Shown: positions 55,571 to 63,677 of the stretch, in pieces
Position numbering within the stretch: the first letter of the stretch is position 1
Layout: each line of letters opens with the position of its first letter
Source of the DNA: Pseudoramibacter sp.
GTDB taxonomy: Bacteria > Bacillota > Clostridia > Eubacteriales > Eubacteriaceae
DNA length: 64,000 bases
Assembly (NCBI RefSeq): GCF_022484225.1
Contig: NZ_JAKVLT010000001.1
Coordinates: 186,001 to 250,000 of the forward strand
Direction of reading: 5' to 3'
Notes under the pieces: model-generated
Database searches by the model: none
Seen by the model: the letters and a program-made list of their open reading frames with translations, nothing else
What the model was told of the DNA's origin: nothing
Program-made: the position numbers and the translations under genes

Positions 55571-57049
55571 ATGTATGATATCGCTATAATAGGTGCCGGT
55601 ATCGCCGGATCCTACGTAGCACGGGAACTCGCCCGTTATCAACTGAACGTCGTATTGATCGACGGTGAAAATGATGTCGCGAACCAGATCACAAAAGCGA
55701 ACTCCGCTATTGTCCACGCCGGTTACGACGCAATCCCTGGCAAGAAAAAAGGGTTATTCAATGCGCCTGGCAACATCATGTACGAAAAGGTCTGCCGGGA
55801 TTTAGGGGTCCCGTTTAAGCGCACAGGCTCATTGGTTGTCGCCCACACCGAACGCGAAATGATGACGCTGCAGCGTCTGTATCAGCGCGGTGTCATGAAC
55901 GGCGTGCCGGATATGCGCATCGTCTTCCAGGACGAAGTTCACGAAATGGAAGAAAACCTCGCACCGGATATCTGCGGCGCTCTGTACGCTGGCACAGCCG
56001 GCCTGGTCTCCCCTTACGAACTGGGGATCAAAGTTGCTGAAAACGCGGTGGACAACGGCGTTGAACTCAAACTCAACCACCTGGTCACCAACATCGCCAA
56101 AAAAGACGACGGCACTTTCAAAATCGAAACCACAGAAGAAGATATCGAAGCGAAATACGTGGTCAACGCGGCCGGTGTTTACGCCGATGATATTTACAAG
56201 ATGGTCGGCGATCCTTACTTCAAGATCCTCGCCCGCCGCGGTGTGTACTTCATCTTTGATAAAGAAATCGGCGATCTGGTCCACAACGTCATCTTCCCGT
56301 GCCCGACCAAGAACGGGAAAGGGATCCTGGTCTCCCCGACTGTCCACGGCAACCTGTTAATCGGCCCAGATGCCATGCCTGTCAAGAAAGGCGACATCGA
56401 CACCACTCAGGACCGTCTGGACTACATCAAAGCCAACGCCCTCAAGAACTGTCCTGAACTGGAACACTACTTCAACAAGATTATTCGTTCTTACGCCGGA
56501 ACCCGGAACACCCCTGTTGCCGATACTTACACCACAACAGACGGCGACTTCATCATCGAAGAATCACCGGTCAAGAACTTTGTCAACTTTGCTGGTTACG
56601 AATCACCAGGGCTTACTTCAGCACCTGCTTCTGCCACCTATTGCGTGGAAGACGTCATCCTGCCGATGCTCGAAAGAGACGGCGTCCACGTCGAAGAAAA
56701 CAAAGATTTCAATCCGAAGACCCGTCCGCACATCATCTTCAACCAGCTCAGCGATGAAGACAAGAAGAAAGCCATTGAAAAAGATCCGCGCTACGGCAAG
56801 ATCATCTGCCGCTGCGAATCCATCACAGAAGCTGAAATCGTCGACGTCATCAATCGTAACGTCGGTGCGACAACGGTCCGTGGCGTCACCAAACGCTGCC
56901 GTCCAGGTGCTGGCCGCTGCCAAGGCGGTTTCTGCCAGCCAAGAGTTGTTGAAATCTTAGCCCGTGAACTCGGCTGCGACATGGAAGACATCATGTACGA
57001 TGCGAAGGATAAGGGCTACATCCTCAGCGGAAAGACAAAGAATCAGTAA
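55571..57049 (+). CDS. GlpA-like FAD-dependent glycerol-3-phosphate dehydrogenase with a BFD-type [2Fe-2S] domain
   Basis: The 492-residue flavoprotein oxidises glycerol-3-phosphate to dihydroxyacetone phosphate. It starts with the FAD motif IAIIGAGIAGSYVARELAR and carries a C-terminal BFD-like [2Fe-2S] domain (about 408-465), with CRCE and CRPGAGRCQGGFC. This architecture is the anaerobic GlpA type, not the aerobic GlpD. It heads a three-gene operon with a second flavoprotein and a DUF1667 protein. The start ATG follows AAGGAGG. A terminator-bearing leader lies upstream. Confidence 0.9.
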   Translation: MYDIAIIGAGIAGSYVARELARYQLNVVLIDGENDVANQITKANSAIVHAGYDAIPGKKKGLFNAPGNIMYEKVCRDLGVPFKRTGSLVVAHTEREMMTLQRLYQRGVMNGVPDMRIVFQDEVHEMEENLAPDICGALYAGTAGLVSPYELGIKVAENAVDNGVELKLNHLVTNIAKKDDGTFKIETTEEDIEAKYVVNAAGVYADDIYKMVGDPYFKILARRGVYFIFDKEIGDLVHNVIFPCPTKNGKGILVSPTVHGNLLIGPDAMPVKKGDIDTTQDRLDYIKANALKNCPELEHYFNKIIRSYAGTRNTPVADTYTTTDGDFIIEESPVKNFVNFAGYESPGLTSAPASATYCVEDVILPMLERDGVHVEENKDFNPKTRPHIIFNQLSDEDKKKAIEKDPRYGKIICRCESITEAEIVDVINRNVGATTVRGVTKRCRPGAGRCQGGFCQPRVVEILARELGCDMEDIMYDAKDKGYILSGKTKNQ

Positions 57050-57066
57050 GGGGAGGTTTTTACACG

Positions 57067-58335
57067 ATGTATGATATTATTGTAATCGGAGGTGGCCCTG
57101 CTGGATTGGCCGCCGCTGTTGAAGCCAAAAAAGAAGGCGTCGATAACATTTTAATCCTCGAAAGAGACCGTGAACTCGGCGGCATCTTAAACCAGTGCAT
57201 CCACAACGGTTTTGGTCTGCACACCTTTAAAGAACAGCTGACCGGTCCTGAATACGCCGGCCGCTATATCGACATGGCCATGGATCTGAAGATTCCGTAC
57301 AAACTGAACACCATGGTGCTCGATCTGGAAAGAAAAGATGATGACACGAAAGTGGTCCACGCCATCAACGAAGAAGACGGCTATATGGCCCTCGAAGCCA
57401 AAGCAGTCATCCTGACCATGGGCTGCCGCGAAAGAACCGCCGGCGCCATCGGCATTCCTGGATTCAGACCTGCCGGCGTCTTCACAGCCGGGACGGCACA
57501 GCGCTTCATTAACATGGAAGGCTACATGACCGGGAAAGAAGTGGTCATCTTAGGTTCCGGGGATATCGGACTGATCATGGCCCGCCGTATGACCCTCGAA
57601 GGCGCTCACGTCAAATGCGTCTGCGAAATCATGCCTTATTCAAACGGCCTGACCCGTAACATCGTTCAGTGCCTCGACGATTTCAACATTCCGCTGAAAC
57701 TGTCCCACACCATCACCTTCATCCACGGCAAAGACCGTGTTGAAGCTGTCGATGTCACCCAGGTCGACGAAAACTTAAAACCGATTCCAGGCACCACGGA
57801 AACGATCCCGTGCGACACCCTGCTCCTGTCTGTCGGCCTGATTCCTGAAAATGAAATCTCCCGCGGCGCCGGTGTCGAAATCGACCGCAGAACCCAGGGT
57901 CCGGCGATTTCCGAACTCTGCGAAACGAACCTGCCTGGCGTCTTTGCCGCCGGCAACGTCGTTCACGTTCACGACCTGGTTGACTTCGTTTCCCAGGAAG
58001 CTGCACTGGCTGGCAAGGGCGCTGCCCGCTACGTCAAGGGCCATCTGGAAGAAGACATCAACTTCACGACCGTAAACGGCGACGGCATCGGCAACGTCGT
58101 GCCTGAAAAGATCACAGTGGCCAACCTCGACGATTCCGTCAACTGCTACATGCGTGTGCGGAAAGTCAGCACCGACACGGTGATCAACTGCTACATCGGC
58201 GACGAAAAAATCGCAACTAAGAAAGCACGCAAATTCGTTCCCGCCGAAATGGTCAACTTCAAAATCAAGAAATCTGATCTTGAAAAATATCATGACGGTG
58301 AACTGAAATTTGTCGTTGAACCGAAGGAGGCTTAA
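57067..58335 (+). CDS. NAD(P)/FAD-dependent oxidoreductase, GlpB-like subunit
   Basis: The 422-residue flavoprotein has an N-terminal FAD motif IIVIGGGPAGLAAAVEAK, a central NAD motif VILGSGDIGLIMARRM and MGCRERTAGAIGIPGFRPAG. It probably passes electrons from the GlpA-like subunit to NAD or another acceptor. Its position between the GlpA-like and DUF1667 genes is the standard clostridial arrangement. A GGGGAGG site lies before the ATG, 17 bases after the first gene. It is not related to E. coli GlpB in detail, so the symbol is withheld. Confidence 0.85.
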   Translation: MYDIIVIGGGPAGLAAAVEAKKEGVDNILILERDRELGGILNQCIHNGFGLHTFKEQLTGPEYAGRYIDMAMDLKIPYKLNTMVLDLERKDDDTKVVHAINEEDGYMALEAKAVILTMGCRERTAGAIGIPGFRPAGVFTAGTAQRFINMEGYMTGKEVVILGSGDIGLIMARRMTLEGAHVKCVCEIMPYSNGLTRNIVQCLDDFNIPLKLSHTITFIHGKDRVEAVDVTQVDENLKPIPGTTETIPCDTLLLSVGLIPENEISRGAGVEIDRRTQGPAISELCETNLPGVFAAGNVVHVHDLVDFVSQEAALAGKGAARYVKGHLEEDINFTTVNGDGIGNVVPEKITVANLDDSVNCYMRVRKVSTDTVINCYIGDEKIATKKARKFVPAEMVNFKIKKSDLEKYHDGELKFVVEPKEA

Positions 58336-58340
58336 GTAAC

Positions 58341-58700
58341 ATGAAAAAAGAAATGGTCTGCATCAGCTGCCCAATGGGCTGCCACCTGACCGTTGAAGGC
58401 GAAGGCGATAACTGGACAGTCACGGGCAATTCCTGCAAAAACGGCGAACGCTACGGCATTCAGGAAATGACTGACCCGCGCCGGATTCTGCCGACAACGG
58501 TTGTCATCAAAGGCGCGATGATCTCCCGCCTGCCTGTGAAAACCGCACAGGAAATTCCAAAGGGAAAATTGTTCGACGCCATGGACGAACTTTCAAAGGT
58601 CGTCGTCGAAGCGCCGGTTAAAGTCGGTGATGTGGTGCTCAAAAACGTCTGCGACACCGGCATCGACGTGGTCGCAACCAAAACAATGCCAGCTGTATAA
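58341..58700 (+). CDS. DUF1667 domain protein, third subunit of the glycerol-3-phosphate oxidoreductase
   Basis: The 119-residue protein has an N-terminal CISCPMGC cluster followed by GNSCKNGERYG, probably holding an Fe-S centre, and matches DUF1667. It takes the place of GlpC as an electron-transfer subunit, though this is inferred from gene order. It starts 5 bases after the preceding stop, with GGAGG just upstream. A strong terminator ends the operon. Confidence 0.85.
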   Translation: MKKEMVCISCPMGCHLTVEGEGDNWTVTGNSCKNGERYGIQEMTDPRRILPTTVVIKGAMISRLPVKTAQEIPKGKLFDAMDELSKVVVEAPVKVGDVVLKNVCDTGIDVVATKTMPAV

Positions 58701-58728
58701 TCAATCCTCGTTGATCAAATAAAAATAA

Positions 58729-58764
58729 AAAGCTTTCGGATTTTCATCCGAAAGCTTTTTTTGT
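58729..58764. terminator. Bidirectional terminator after the glycerol-3-phosphate operon
   Basis: AAAAGCTTTCGGAT pairs with its complement around TTTC and ends in seven T's. It separates this operon from the convergent EnvC-like gene. Confidence 0.93.
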
Positions 58765-58792
58765 GGTTTGAATTGAAGCAAAGATTTAATGA

Positions 58793-59815
58793 TTAATTGC
58801 GACCCTTCCCCGTAAAGTTCAGCGTCGGATAATAAGTCCGCGCGTCGACCTGAGAATTGTTGACGTAGAAGTCATAATGGAGATGGGGCCCCGTAGAATG
58901 GCCCGTAGAGCCGCTTAAAGCGACGACCTGGCCTTTGGTGACATGCTGCCCCACCTGAACCTGAACGCTGCTTAAATGGCCGTATCCTGAGCCGTAGGTG
59001 GTGCCGTCGGAGCCGGTGCCGTAGTCGATGGCGACGTAGTTGCCGTAGCCGCTGGCTTCTCCCGCGTAGACGACCGTCCCGTCGGCGATGGCCATGACCG
59101 GCGTGCCGTTTGACACTGGCACATCGACCCCTTTGTGATTGATCGAACCGATGCCCCCCGGGGACGCCCGGCCGCCGAAACCGCTGCTGATGTTCAGCGC
59201 GTTGGGATTGTTCAAGTCGATAGGCCAGATATAATCGTTGGTCCACGTGCCGCTTCCGAAATGGAGATTCATGGAATTGGCGGCACTGTTTTCGGCGTTG
59301 TATTCGCTCGCGAGTTTCTTGTACTGTTCTTCCTGGGCCTTCTTGATCTGGGCCAGCTGGTCTTCGGTCTTCTTCATCTGATCTTTCGTCGCCTGAATCT
59401 GATTTTTTTGATTGGCGATGTTTTGAATCAGATCCTGATCGGATTTCAGCACTGCGCGCATGCTGTCCATCCGCGAAAGCATCTGGCTAAGATCGTCAGA
59501 TGTGAACAATATTTCCAAATAGCCGGTGTTGCCCATCATGTACATCGCTCGGGCCCGGGCCTTGAACTGTTTGAGCTGGGTCTTGTACTGCTGTTTGTTC
59601 TGCTTAAGCTGATTGTCGAGGTCGGTCATCTGCTGCTGGACCTCAGCCATCTGCTGGTCGGTTTTCTGCATCTGGGCCTGGACGCTTAACATTTGTTCTT
59701 TCGTGTCTGCCGCGTGTACCTTGCCGCTTCCGGCAAATCCCATAACGAAAAGAAGGCCTGCTGACAAAAGGCAGGCCAAAAATCGAAGTCGATTCTGATG
59801 CTTCACTGTATCCAA
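58793..59815 (-). CDS. EnvC-like murein hydrolase activator / M23 peptidase
   Basis: The 340-residue exported protein has a signal peptide (RFLACLLSAGLLFVMGFAGSGKVHA near the start), a coiled coil (about 38-190) and an M23/LytM domain with NHKGVDVP and GPHLHYDF zinc ligands. It probably cuts septal peptidoglycan or activates amidases under FtsEX control. A TTG start (MDTVKHQNR) is chosen because AGGAG lies 7 bases upstream; the same frame continues far into ftsX but is not translated in that phase. It follows ftsX by about 27 bases. Confidence 0.88.
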   Translation of the reverse strand: MDTVKHQNRLRFLACLLSAGLLFVMGFAGSGKVHAADTKEQMLSVQAQMQKTDQQMAEVQQQMTDLDNQLKQNKQQYKTQLKQFKARARAMYMMGNTGYLEILFTSDDLSQMLSRMDSMRAVLKSDQDLIQNIANQKNQIQATKDQMKKTEDQLAQIKKAQEEQYKKLASEYNAENSAANSMNLHFGSGTWTNDYIWPIDLNNPNALNISSGFGGRASPGGIGSINHKGVDVPVSNGTPVMAIADGTVVYAGEASGYGNYVAIDYGTGSDGTTYGSGYGHLSSVQVQVGQHVTKGQVVALSGSTGHSTGPHLHYDFYVNNSQVDARTYYPTLNFTGKGRN

Positions 59816-59841
59816 AATAGTTCTCCTGTTTCCAGTGATTT

Positions 59842-60786
59842 TTACGCTTCCAGGAATTTCCGCATGGAAAACACGGAACCCAGGGACCCGATGGCGATCC
59901 CGTAAATCAGACAGAAGGCCAGAAGCGGCGCAAACAAGTGCGAGAAGGGCACCACTCCTGCGTGCATCGGCATCGACACCGCGTGCATGATGTAATTGGC
60001 GATCCCGGTGTAGCCGAAGCCGATAATCGCCAGCGCGATCACCGCCCCCAATGCGCCGAGAAACGCCCCTTCGAGAATAAAGGGCGCCCGGATGTACCAG
60101 TCTGTGGCGCCGACGTAGCGCATGACGCGGATTTCCTTCCGCCTTGCAAAACACGTGAGCTTGATGGTGTTGTACACGATAAAGAGGGACACCACGGACA
60201 GGATGACGATCAAAACCGCGCTGAAAATATTGCTGAAGTGGCTGAAGGAAATCAGGGCGTTGACGTACTCTTCGCCGTACTTCACGTCCGTGACCCCGTA
60301 GGCGTTAAGCCCCAGGGCATATTTCCGCACCGCCGCGATGTGCTGGGCGCTGTCGATCTTGACGTCAAAGGACGCGGGCATCGGGTTGTTGCTGCTGTTG
60401 TAGCCGTTCAAAAGCCCCGAATAGCTTTTCAGGCTCTTGGAGAAGTCCGACAAGGCCTTGTCCGCCGACACGTATTTGGCGCTCACCACGTACTGATTCG
60501 ACTTCAGTTTGGATTTTAAGATGTTGAGCTGATCCTGGGACAGGTTGTTCTGAACGTAAACCTTAAGTTCCATTTTGGATTCCACCTGCTGGGTCACGCT
60601 CTGCACGTTGGCGGAAAACACCACGAAAATTCCGAGAATGATCAGGGCCGCCACAATGGACAGAATCGAAGCCGCCCCCATGAGGGAGTTGCGCTTCAGG
60701 CTGTGCCGCGTTTCTTTTAATATGCTTTTCACGTAGGCATTCATGCTGCCGTCGTGGGTTTTAAATTGATTTTTATCTTTAGACAA
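59842..60786 (-). CDS. ftsX: Cell division protein FtsX
   Basis: FtsX is the permease-like subunit that, with FtsE, controls septal hydrolases. The 314-residue protein has four helices: one near residue 45, then an extracellular loop to about 190, and three near the C-terminus, with YNTIKLTCFARRKEIRVMRYVGATDWYIRAPF typical of the family. A TTG start at 60786 is preferred, 5 bases after GAGGA; the ATG of MNAYVK has no good site. No ftsE is next to it, which is unusual. The peptidase gene follows. Confidence 0.87.
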   Translation of the reverse strand: MSKDKNQFKTHDGSMNAYVKSILKETRHSLKRNSLMGAASILSIVAALIILGIFVVFSANVQSVTQQVESKMELKVYVQNNLSQDQLNILKSKLKSNQYVVSAKYVSADKALSDFSKSLKSYSGLLNGYNSSNNPMPASFDVKIDSAQHIAAVRKYALGLNAYGVTDVKYGEEYVNALISFSHFSNIFSAVLIVILSVVSLFIVYNTIKLTCFARRKEIRVMRYVGATDWYIRAPFILEGAFLGALGAVIALAIIGFGYTGIANYIMHAVSMPMHAGVVPFSHLFAPLLAFCLIYGIAIGSLGSVFSMRKFLEA

Positions 60787-60839
60787 TTGTTTCCTCGCTG
60801 TTCTAGCGGTTATACATTTTCCGGCTTTTTGATAAAAAA

Positions 60840-60848
60840 ATTGTATCA
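60840..60848 (-). promoter_or_regulatory. Extended -10 promoter of ftsX
   Basis: TGATACAAT matches an extended -10 upstream of the ftsX TTG start, suggesting that ftsX-envC is transcribed without an upstream ftsE. Confidence 0.45.
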
Positions 60849-60908
60849 TAGGCGCCTTATTTTTTCAATAAAAGCTTAAATAGAGCTGGTGCCCCGCCCG
60901 TGGGGATA

Positions 60909-60917
60909 TGCTATAAT
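60909..60917 (+). promoter_or_regulatory. Extended -10 promoter of the folate genes
   Basis: TGCTATAAT is a perfect extended -10, 31 bases upstream of the 5-formyltetrahydrofolate cyclo-ligase start. Confidence 0.6.
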
Positions 60918-60947
60918 AAAAATTATGCAAATTCAAAGGAGTTTTCG

Positions 60948-61526
60948 ATGAAAAAGGAAAAACAAGCCCTGCGCCGCCGCATGCTCGCCCTGCGGGACAA
61001 AACCCACGACAGCGCCGCCGATCAGGCGATGCTAAAAACCCTGCTCGGCCTCGATCTGTATCAGAAAGCCGCCTGCATCGCCGCCTACGTCAGTTTCGGA
61101 ACCGAAGTGGACACCCACGCCCTGATCCGCCAGGCCCTCCGGGACAAAAAGCGCGTGGCCGTTCCCTACTGCGTGCCGAAAAGCCACGTCATGCAAATGC
61201 TTGAAATCAGCCGCTTCCCAGAAGACCTGCACCCCGGCACTATGGACATCTTAGAACCAGATCCCGAAAAATCCCCTGTGGTCGACCCGTCAGACATCGA
61301 CTGCCTGATCGTGCCCGGGGTCTGTTTCACCGAAGACGGCCGGCGCCTGGGCTACGGCGGCGGATTCTACGACCGCTACCTGCCGAAACTGGCCGCCATG
61401 TCCCGCTGCGCCGCCCTCGTCCCTGAAGCGATGCTCGTGGACAGCCTGCCCACGGAATCCCACGACGTCCGCATTCCGAAGCTCATCACCGAGCGGCGCA
61501 TCATCGACTGCCTGAACATCGAATAA
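60948..61526 (+). CDS. 5-formyltetrahydrofolate cyclo-ligase
   Basis: The enzyme converts 5-formyl-THF to 5,10-methenyl-THF with ATP. The 192-residue protein shows KEKQALRRRMLALRD at the N-terminus and the family signature IVPGVCFTEDGRRLGYGGGFYDRYL. The start is the ATG after AAAGGAG at 60948; the upstream frame MGICYNK is not used. It is followed after 24 bases by folC, making a small folate operon. Paralogues may act on other folates, but the family call is firm. Confidence 0.9.
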   Translation: MKKEKQALRRRMLALRDKTHDSAADQAMLKTLLGLDLYQKAACIAAYVSFGTEVDTHALIRQALRDKKRVAVPYCVPKSHVMQMLEISRFPEDLHPGTMDILEPDPEKSPVVDPSDIDCLIVPGVCFTEDGRRLGYGGGFYDRYLPKLAAMSRCAALVPEAMLVDSLPTESHDVRIPKLITERRIIDCLNIE

Positions 61527-61550
61527 TTCAAACGAAAGAGAGGTTTTACC

Positions 61551-62864
61551 ATGACGCCTGAAGAAGCGAAATCCTATATACAGTCCCGGGGCGTTTTCGG
61601 CTCTGTCCTCGGCCTCGACACCATCGGCAGACTGATGCAGCAGCTGGGCCACCCGGAACGCTCCATCAAATGCATCCACATCGCCGGAACCAACGGCAAG
61701 GGCTCCACGGCCCACATGATTTCAACGGTGCTCACCGAAGCGGGCTACAAGACGGGGCTTTACACTTCCCCGGCCCTGATTTCTTTTAACGAACGCATTT
61801 GTTTGAACGACGAACCCATTGCCGACGGCGACCTCGCTGACATGACCGAACAGGTGAAAGCCGCCGCCGACGCCATCGTCGCCGACGGTGCCGCCGAACC
61901 CACGTGCTTTGAGCTGGAAACGGCCATCGCCTTTTTGTACTTCAGAGAAAAGCAAGTCGATTTTGCGGTCATCGAAGTGGGCCTCGGCGGGCGCCTCGAC
62001 GCCACCAACATCATCCCCGGCCCGAAATGCGCCGTAATCACCAAAATCAGCAAAGACCACACCCAATACCTCGGAGACACCCTGGAAAAAATTGCGGCGG
62101 AAAAAGCGGCCATCATCAAATACGGCACCGGCGGCGTCGTCATGGCCCCCCAGAGTTCCGAAAAAGTCCGGGACGTCATCCGCAAGCAGGCCTGGCATTT
62201 CGGCTCCCGCCTCTACGACGGCGAACAGTACAAACTGGAACAGATTTCGGCGGATCTCGACGGACAGACCGTCATCTCCCACAGCCTGGTGTATCACCCC
62301 CTGGGGCAGTTTAAACTGGGGCTTCTGGGCCGTCACCAGCTGGAAAACGCCGGCAATGCCCTGGCTGCGCTGGTCGCCATCATGGATCAGAAATACCCGC
62401 TCTCCTTCGAAGCCATCCGCCGGGGCATGGCCAAGGTCAAGCTGCCGGGCCGCTTCGAAATCCTGTCGAAATCGCCGATGGTCCTCATCGACGGTGCCCA
62501 CAACTTAGACGGGATTCAGAGCTTTGTCCAGAACCTCGACGACTATTTCTTAAAAACGAAGAAGCCGTACAAACTCAACCTCTATTTCGGCATGCTCGCC
62601 GACAAAGACGTCGACGGCGCCCTGAAGCTTTTGATCCCCCGGGCCGCCCGGGTATCGACCCTGACCCCCGACAATGAACGGGCCGTCGACGCCGAAACCA
62701 TGGCCGAAAAAATCGAAAAAGAATATGGACAAAAAGTCACTGCCTTCGATTCGCCTGAAGCCGCCCTCGACACCCTCGATTCATCTGATGACGTGGTCAA
62801 CGCTTTCGTCGGCTCCCTCTACATGATCGGCAGCGTGCGTCAGGCCTTTTTCGAAAACAAATAA
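61551..62864 (+). CDS. folC: Folylpolyglutamate synthase / dihydrofolate synthase
   Basis: The Mur-ligase-type enzyme adds glutamates to folates and may form dihydrofolate. The 437 residues have the P-loop IAGTNGKGSTAHM, FAVIEVGLGGRLDATNII, SKDHTQYLGDTLEKIAAEKAAIIK and VLIDGAHNLDGIQ, all in short conserved blocks. It lies 24 bases after the cyclo-ligase gene with a AGAGAGG site. Whether the dihydrofolate synthase activity is retained cannot be decided by eye. Confidence 0.93.
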   Translation: MTPEEAKSYIQSRGVFGSVLGLDTIGRLMQQLGHPERSIKCIHIAGTNGKGSTAHMISTVLTEAGYKTGLYTSPALISFNERICLNDEPIADGDLADMTEQVKAAADAIVADGAAEPTCFELETAIAFLYFREKQVDFAVIEVGLGGRLDATNIIPGPKCAVITKISKDHTQYLGDTLEKIAAEKAAIIKYGTGGVVMAPQSSEKVRDVIRKQAWHFGSRLYDGEQYKLEQISADLDGQTVISHSLVYHPLGQFKLGLLGRHQLENAGNALAALVAIMDQKYPLSFEAIRRGMAKVKLPGRFEILSKSPMVLIDGAHNLDGIQSFVQNLDDYFLKTKKPYKLNLYFGMLADKDVDGALKLLIPRAARVSTLTPDNERAVDAETMAEKIEKEYGQKVTAFDSPEAALDTLDSSDDVVNAFVGSLYMIGSVRQAFFENK

Positions 62865-62899
62865 AATTTTTATGCAAACTTAATCTTTATCGTTTATTA

Positions 62900-62914
62900 T
62901 TAGAACAGTTCTAA
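62900..62914 (+). promoter_or_regulatory. 7-1-7 palindrome upstream of tpx
   Basis: TTAGAACAGTTCTAA is a perfect 7-1-7 inverted repeat lying 28 bases before the tpx start and just downstream of a candidate -10 (TATTAT at 62895-62900). The geometry is that of Fur/PerR-type operators, though the bases differ from the PerR consensus. Confidence 0.5.
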
Positions 62915-62942
62915 AAAGTAAAGATAAAGGAGTGACTCCATT

Positions 62943-63455
62943 ATGGAAAAAAGATCAGAAACCACTTTCGGCGGCAAACCGGTAACTCTGCTGGGCCATC
63001 CCGTCAAAGTCGGCGATAAAGCACCAGATTTCACCTGCGTCAACGGCGACCTGACCCCGTTTACCCTGGCAGACGCCGAAGGCAAAAACAAGCTGATTTC
63101 CGTCGTCCCTTCCATCGACACCGGCGTCTGCGAACTGCAGACCGTGCGTTTTAACCAGGAAGCGGCGAAACTCAAAAACACCCAGGTCATCACCGTCAGC
63201 TGCGACCTGCCTTTCGCCCAGGGCCGTTTCTGCGAAGCCCACACTATCGGCGACTCCATCGTCGTCTCGGACTACAACGGCCATTCCTTCGGGAAAGCCT
63301 ACGGCTTCTTAATCGAAGAACTCATGCTCTTGAACCGCGGCATCGTCGTCCTCGACAAGGACAACACCGTCCGCTACGTCGAATACGTCAAGGAAAACAC
63401 CAACCATCCGGACTACGACAAGGCCTTAGCTGCTGCCAAAGCTTTGGAAGATTAA
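62943..63455 (+). CDS. tpx: Thiol peroxidase (Tpx-type peroxiredoxin)
   Basis: This atypical 2-Cys peroxiredoxin reduces hydroperoxides. The 170-residue protein has [20 protein letters not shown], the peroxidatic Cys in [11 protein letters not shown] and the resolving Cys in [10 protein letters not shown]. The family normally has TxVC or TPVC; here it is DTGVC, which still fits. A AAAGGAG site precedes the ATG. It is a single-gene unit with its own palindromic operator candidate and terminator. Confidence 0.93.
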   Translation: MEKRSETTFGGKPVTLLGHPVKVGDKAPDFTCVNGDLTPFTLADAEGKNKLISVVPSIDTGVCELQTVRFNQEAAKLKNTQVITVSCDLPFAQGRFCEAHTIGDSIVVSDYNGHSFGKAYGFLIEELMLLNRGIVVLDKDNTVRYVEYVKENTNHPDYDKALAAAKALED

Positions 63456-63478
63456 TTTGGAAGATTAAGTTTACGCGT

Positions 63479-63516
63479 AAAAAACCCGCTTGCTTACAAA
63501 GCAAGCGGGTTTTTGA
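63479..63516 (+). terminator. Terminator of tpx
   Basis: AAACCCGCTTGC pairs with GCAAGCGGGTTT around TTACAAA, ending in five T's. Confidence 0.92.
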
Positions 63517-63544
63517 TTTATTGCACTTATTTCAAATCTTTTTC

Positions 63545-63677
63545 CTATGAATCCTGACAGCGTTTGTTCAACACCATCGCGACGACGCTTAAAACCGCGC
63601 AGAACACAATGGACAAAATGCCCGAAACCAATTTTCAATTCTTTATTTTGCTTCCTCTTTTCTGTCTTTTTAATCAT
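63545..63677 (-). CDS. Possible small membrane protein, reading frame interrupted
   Basis: An ATG at 63677 overlaps the Ltp gene stop and reads MIKKTEKRKQNKELK. In the next frame a hydrophobic stretch VSGILSIVFCAVLSVVAM followed by LNKRCQDS and a stop appears. One A removed from the AAAA run near 63632-63635 would join them into a 43-residue protein with a basic N-terminus and one membrane helix. GAGGAAG-type ribosome-like bases are not obvious. This is tentative; no family is recognised. Confidence 0.35.

Noticed and set aside
59816..60154. N-terminal extension of the EnvC-like frame into ftsX
   Set aside because: The extension is an Arg-rich out-of-frame reading of ftsX; a TTG start with a good ribosome site and a signal peptide lies at 59815.
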